Assembly (NCBI GenBank): GCA_045105695.1
Contig: JBGCDT010000601.1
Span: forward strand, 1-8,001
DNA from: CALGLS01 sp045105695
GTDB lineage: Bacteria > Bacteroidota > Bacteroidia > Chitinophagales > Saprospiraceae
Length of the DNA: 8,001 nt
Reading direction: 5' to 3'
Below, in pieces: positions 6,980 through 8,001 of this stretch; the first letter of the stretch is position 1; each line of letters opens with the position of its first letter. The notes under the pieces are model-generated. The model was not told where the DNA came from. It made no database searches and worked only from the letters and a program-made list of their open reading frames with translations. The translations under genes and the position numbers were made by a program.

Positions 6980-8001
6980 AACGCCCGACTAAACTGCCGT
7001 TCCTTAACCCCCTTCCTCGCCCAATATCTAGCATCCAACAGCAAAGCAATATTCCGAATGAACGGCCGCCCCGCCTCCAAAACCCGAAGCTCCTTTTTGG
7101 CAAGGTCAATCTCCACAAAACCCTCTACCTCCAATTCTTGCAACCGCACCAAACCCTCAAAAAGCGCATCCGTCCGTAAATCCATGTCCGCCCAGCTCGT
7201 ACCATAATTACACATGATATTCAAAATGTGCTGACGATGAACCTTATCCTCCTCTGTCAAATTATGCCCTTTGATGATCGGCAATTGGCCGCTGTGTACC
7301 TTTGCTTTGTAATCCTCAATATGTTTTTCGTTTTGCACATAGGTGCTCCAGCTATCGCTAATGGAAGAAGCACCTAGACCTATTAACAGCTCCGTCGGTT
7401 TGGCGGTGTAGCCCATGAAATTTCGATGAAGCTCTCCTTTGTTGTCAGCGATCAGTAACTCATCCGTTGGTAAAGCGAAGTGATCAATTCCAATTTGCTG
7501 GTAGCCCATTTCCAGCAAACGTTTTTTTCCCTGCTCGAATAAATTCCAGCGATCCATTCCTTTCGGTAAATCCATAACACCATATGCCCGTTGGCTCGGT
7601 TTGATCCACGGAACATGAGCGTAACCATAGAATGCAATCCGCTCGGGGCGCAATTCATCGACATAATCCATCATCGTATCAATATCAGAAAGTGTTTGAT
7701 GCGGCAGACCGTAGAGTAGATCAAAATTGATGGAATCGTAACCGACCGCTCTGGCATTGTTGACCAAAGTAACGACTTGTTCCGTTGTTTGTTTGCGATT
7801 GATGGTTTTTAAAATCAAGTCAGAAAACTCTTGTACGCCAATGCTGATTCTGTTGAAACCAATTTTGTGCAAAATTTCTAAATGCTCCTTCGTCGTATCC
7901 GCAGGGTGTGCCTCAAAGCTGGAAGCGGCATCTGCGGCCACGTTCTGATCTTTCGTTAAATCAGTAATTAGTTTTTCAATTTGAATAAATAAAAAAAAGG
8001 T
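6976..8001 (-). CDS. hemN: Oxygen-independent coproporphyrinogen III dehydrogenase, N-terminus beyond window
   Basis: A radical-SAM enzyme that decarboxylates coproporphyrinogen III to protoporphyrinogen IX without oxygen, in haem synthesis in the cytoplasm. The frame is open to the right edge (341 residues visible); a GTG at 7941 is internal. The first residues, TFF, align with the end of the family's GGGTPT motif, so about 115 residues including the iron-sulphur CxxxCxxC motif lie outside. Visible hallmarks, in window-residue numbering, are SFEAHP (28-33), RISIGVQEFS (51-60), NFDLLYGLP (92-100), YAHVPWIKPSQR (127-138), GIDHFALPTDEL (171-182), LHRNFMGYT (191-199) and GLGASSIS (208-215). These separate true HemN from the HemW-like paralogues, which lack the IDHFALP and RNFxGYT segments. 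The C-terminal domain is complete to the TAG stop. Residue 196 is Met where E. coli HemN has Gln, as I recall it. The ccoI neighbour fits low-oxygen respiration; any FNR/CRP-type control would lie upstream, outside the window. Confidence 0.93.
   Translation of the reverse strand, partial: TFFLFIQIEKLITDLTKDQNVAADAASSFEAHPADTTKEHLEILHKIGFNRISIGVQEFSDLILKTINRKQTTEQVVTLVNNARAVGYDSINFDLLYGLPHQTLSDIDTMMDYVDELRPERIAFYGYAHVPWIKPSQRAYGVMDLPKGMDRWNLFEQGKKRLLEMGYQQIGIDHFALPTDELLIADNKGELHRNFMGYTAKPTELLIGLGASSISDSWSTYVQNEKHIEDYKAKVHSGQLPIIKGHNLTEEDKVHRQHILNIMCNYGTSWADMDLRTDALFEGLVRLQELEVEGFVEIDLAKKELRVLEAGRPFIRNIALLLDARYWARKGVKERQFSRAL

Noticed and set aside
7939..7941. GTG as the hemN start
   Set aside because: The frame stays open to the window edge, and the upstream residues TFFLFIQIEKLITDL fit the HemN family, so the GTG is an internal Val.

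Overview
The window looks like a chromosomal segment of a Bacteroidota bacterium, probably Saprospiria- or Cytophagia-like; the class is a guess. The lineage evidence is a secreted protein with a type IX secretion (T9SS) C-terminal sorting domain, a TPR / single-membrane-span / LuxR-like HTH regulator of a kind common in Bacteroidota, A-rich leaders without Shine-Dalgarno sequences, and one TAnnTTTG-type -7 promoter element. All convincing genes lie on the minus strand, so transcription runs from high to low coordinates. I see no tRNA, rRNA, CRISPR array, transposase or phage gene.

Right part (4408-8001): the C-terminal three quarters of hemN (oxygen-independent coproporphyrinogen III dehydrogenase), running off the window edge, is followed by ccoI/fixI, the copper P-type ATPase that supplies cbb3-type cytochrome oxidase. 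The two fit together in low-oxygen life: haem made without oxygen, and copper for a high-affinity terminal oxidase. The hemN-ccoI gap (192 bp) holds three short hairpins spaced exactly 26 bp apart. The third has two compensatory base-pair changes relative to the first two. This is the most interesting non-coding signal in the window. No ccoS or oxidase structural gene follows ccoI here.

Middle part (2242-4209): a membrane-anchored TPR sensor/regulator with a predicted periplasmic TPR array, one membrane span, and a cytoplasmic coiled-coil plus HTH end. Its target is unknown.

Left part (1-1915): a secreted T9SS cargo protein of unknown function, preceded by a candidate promoter and followed by a strong hairpin. 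After an apparently empty gap of about 540 bp comes the N-terminus of a small lipoprotein, cut by the window edge. The left half (TPR gene, cargo gene, lipoprotein, long AT-rich gaps) reads as accessory. The right half is core respiratory and haem metabolism. I found no clearly new multi-gene system.
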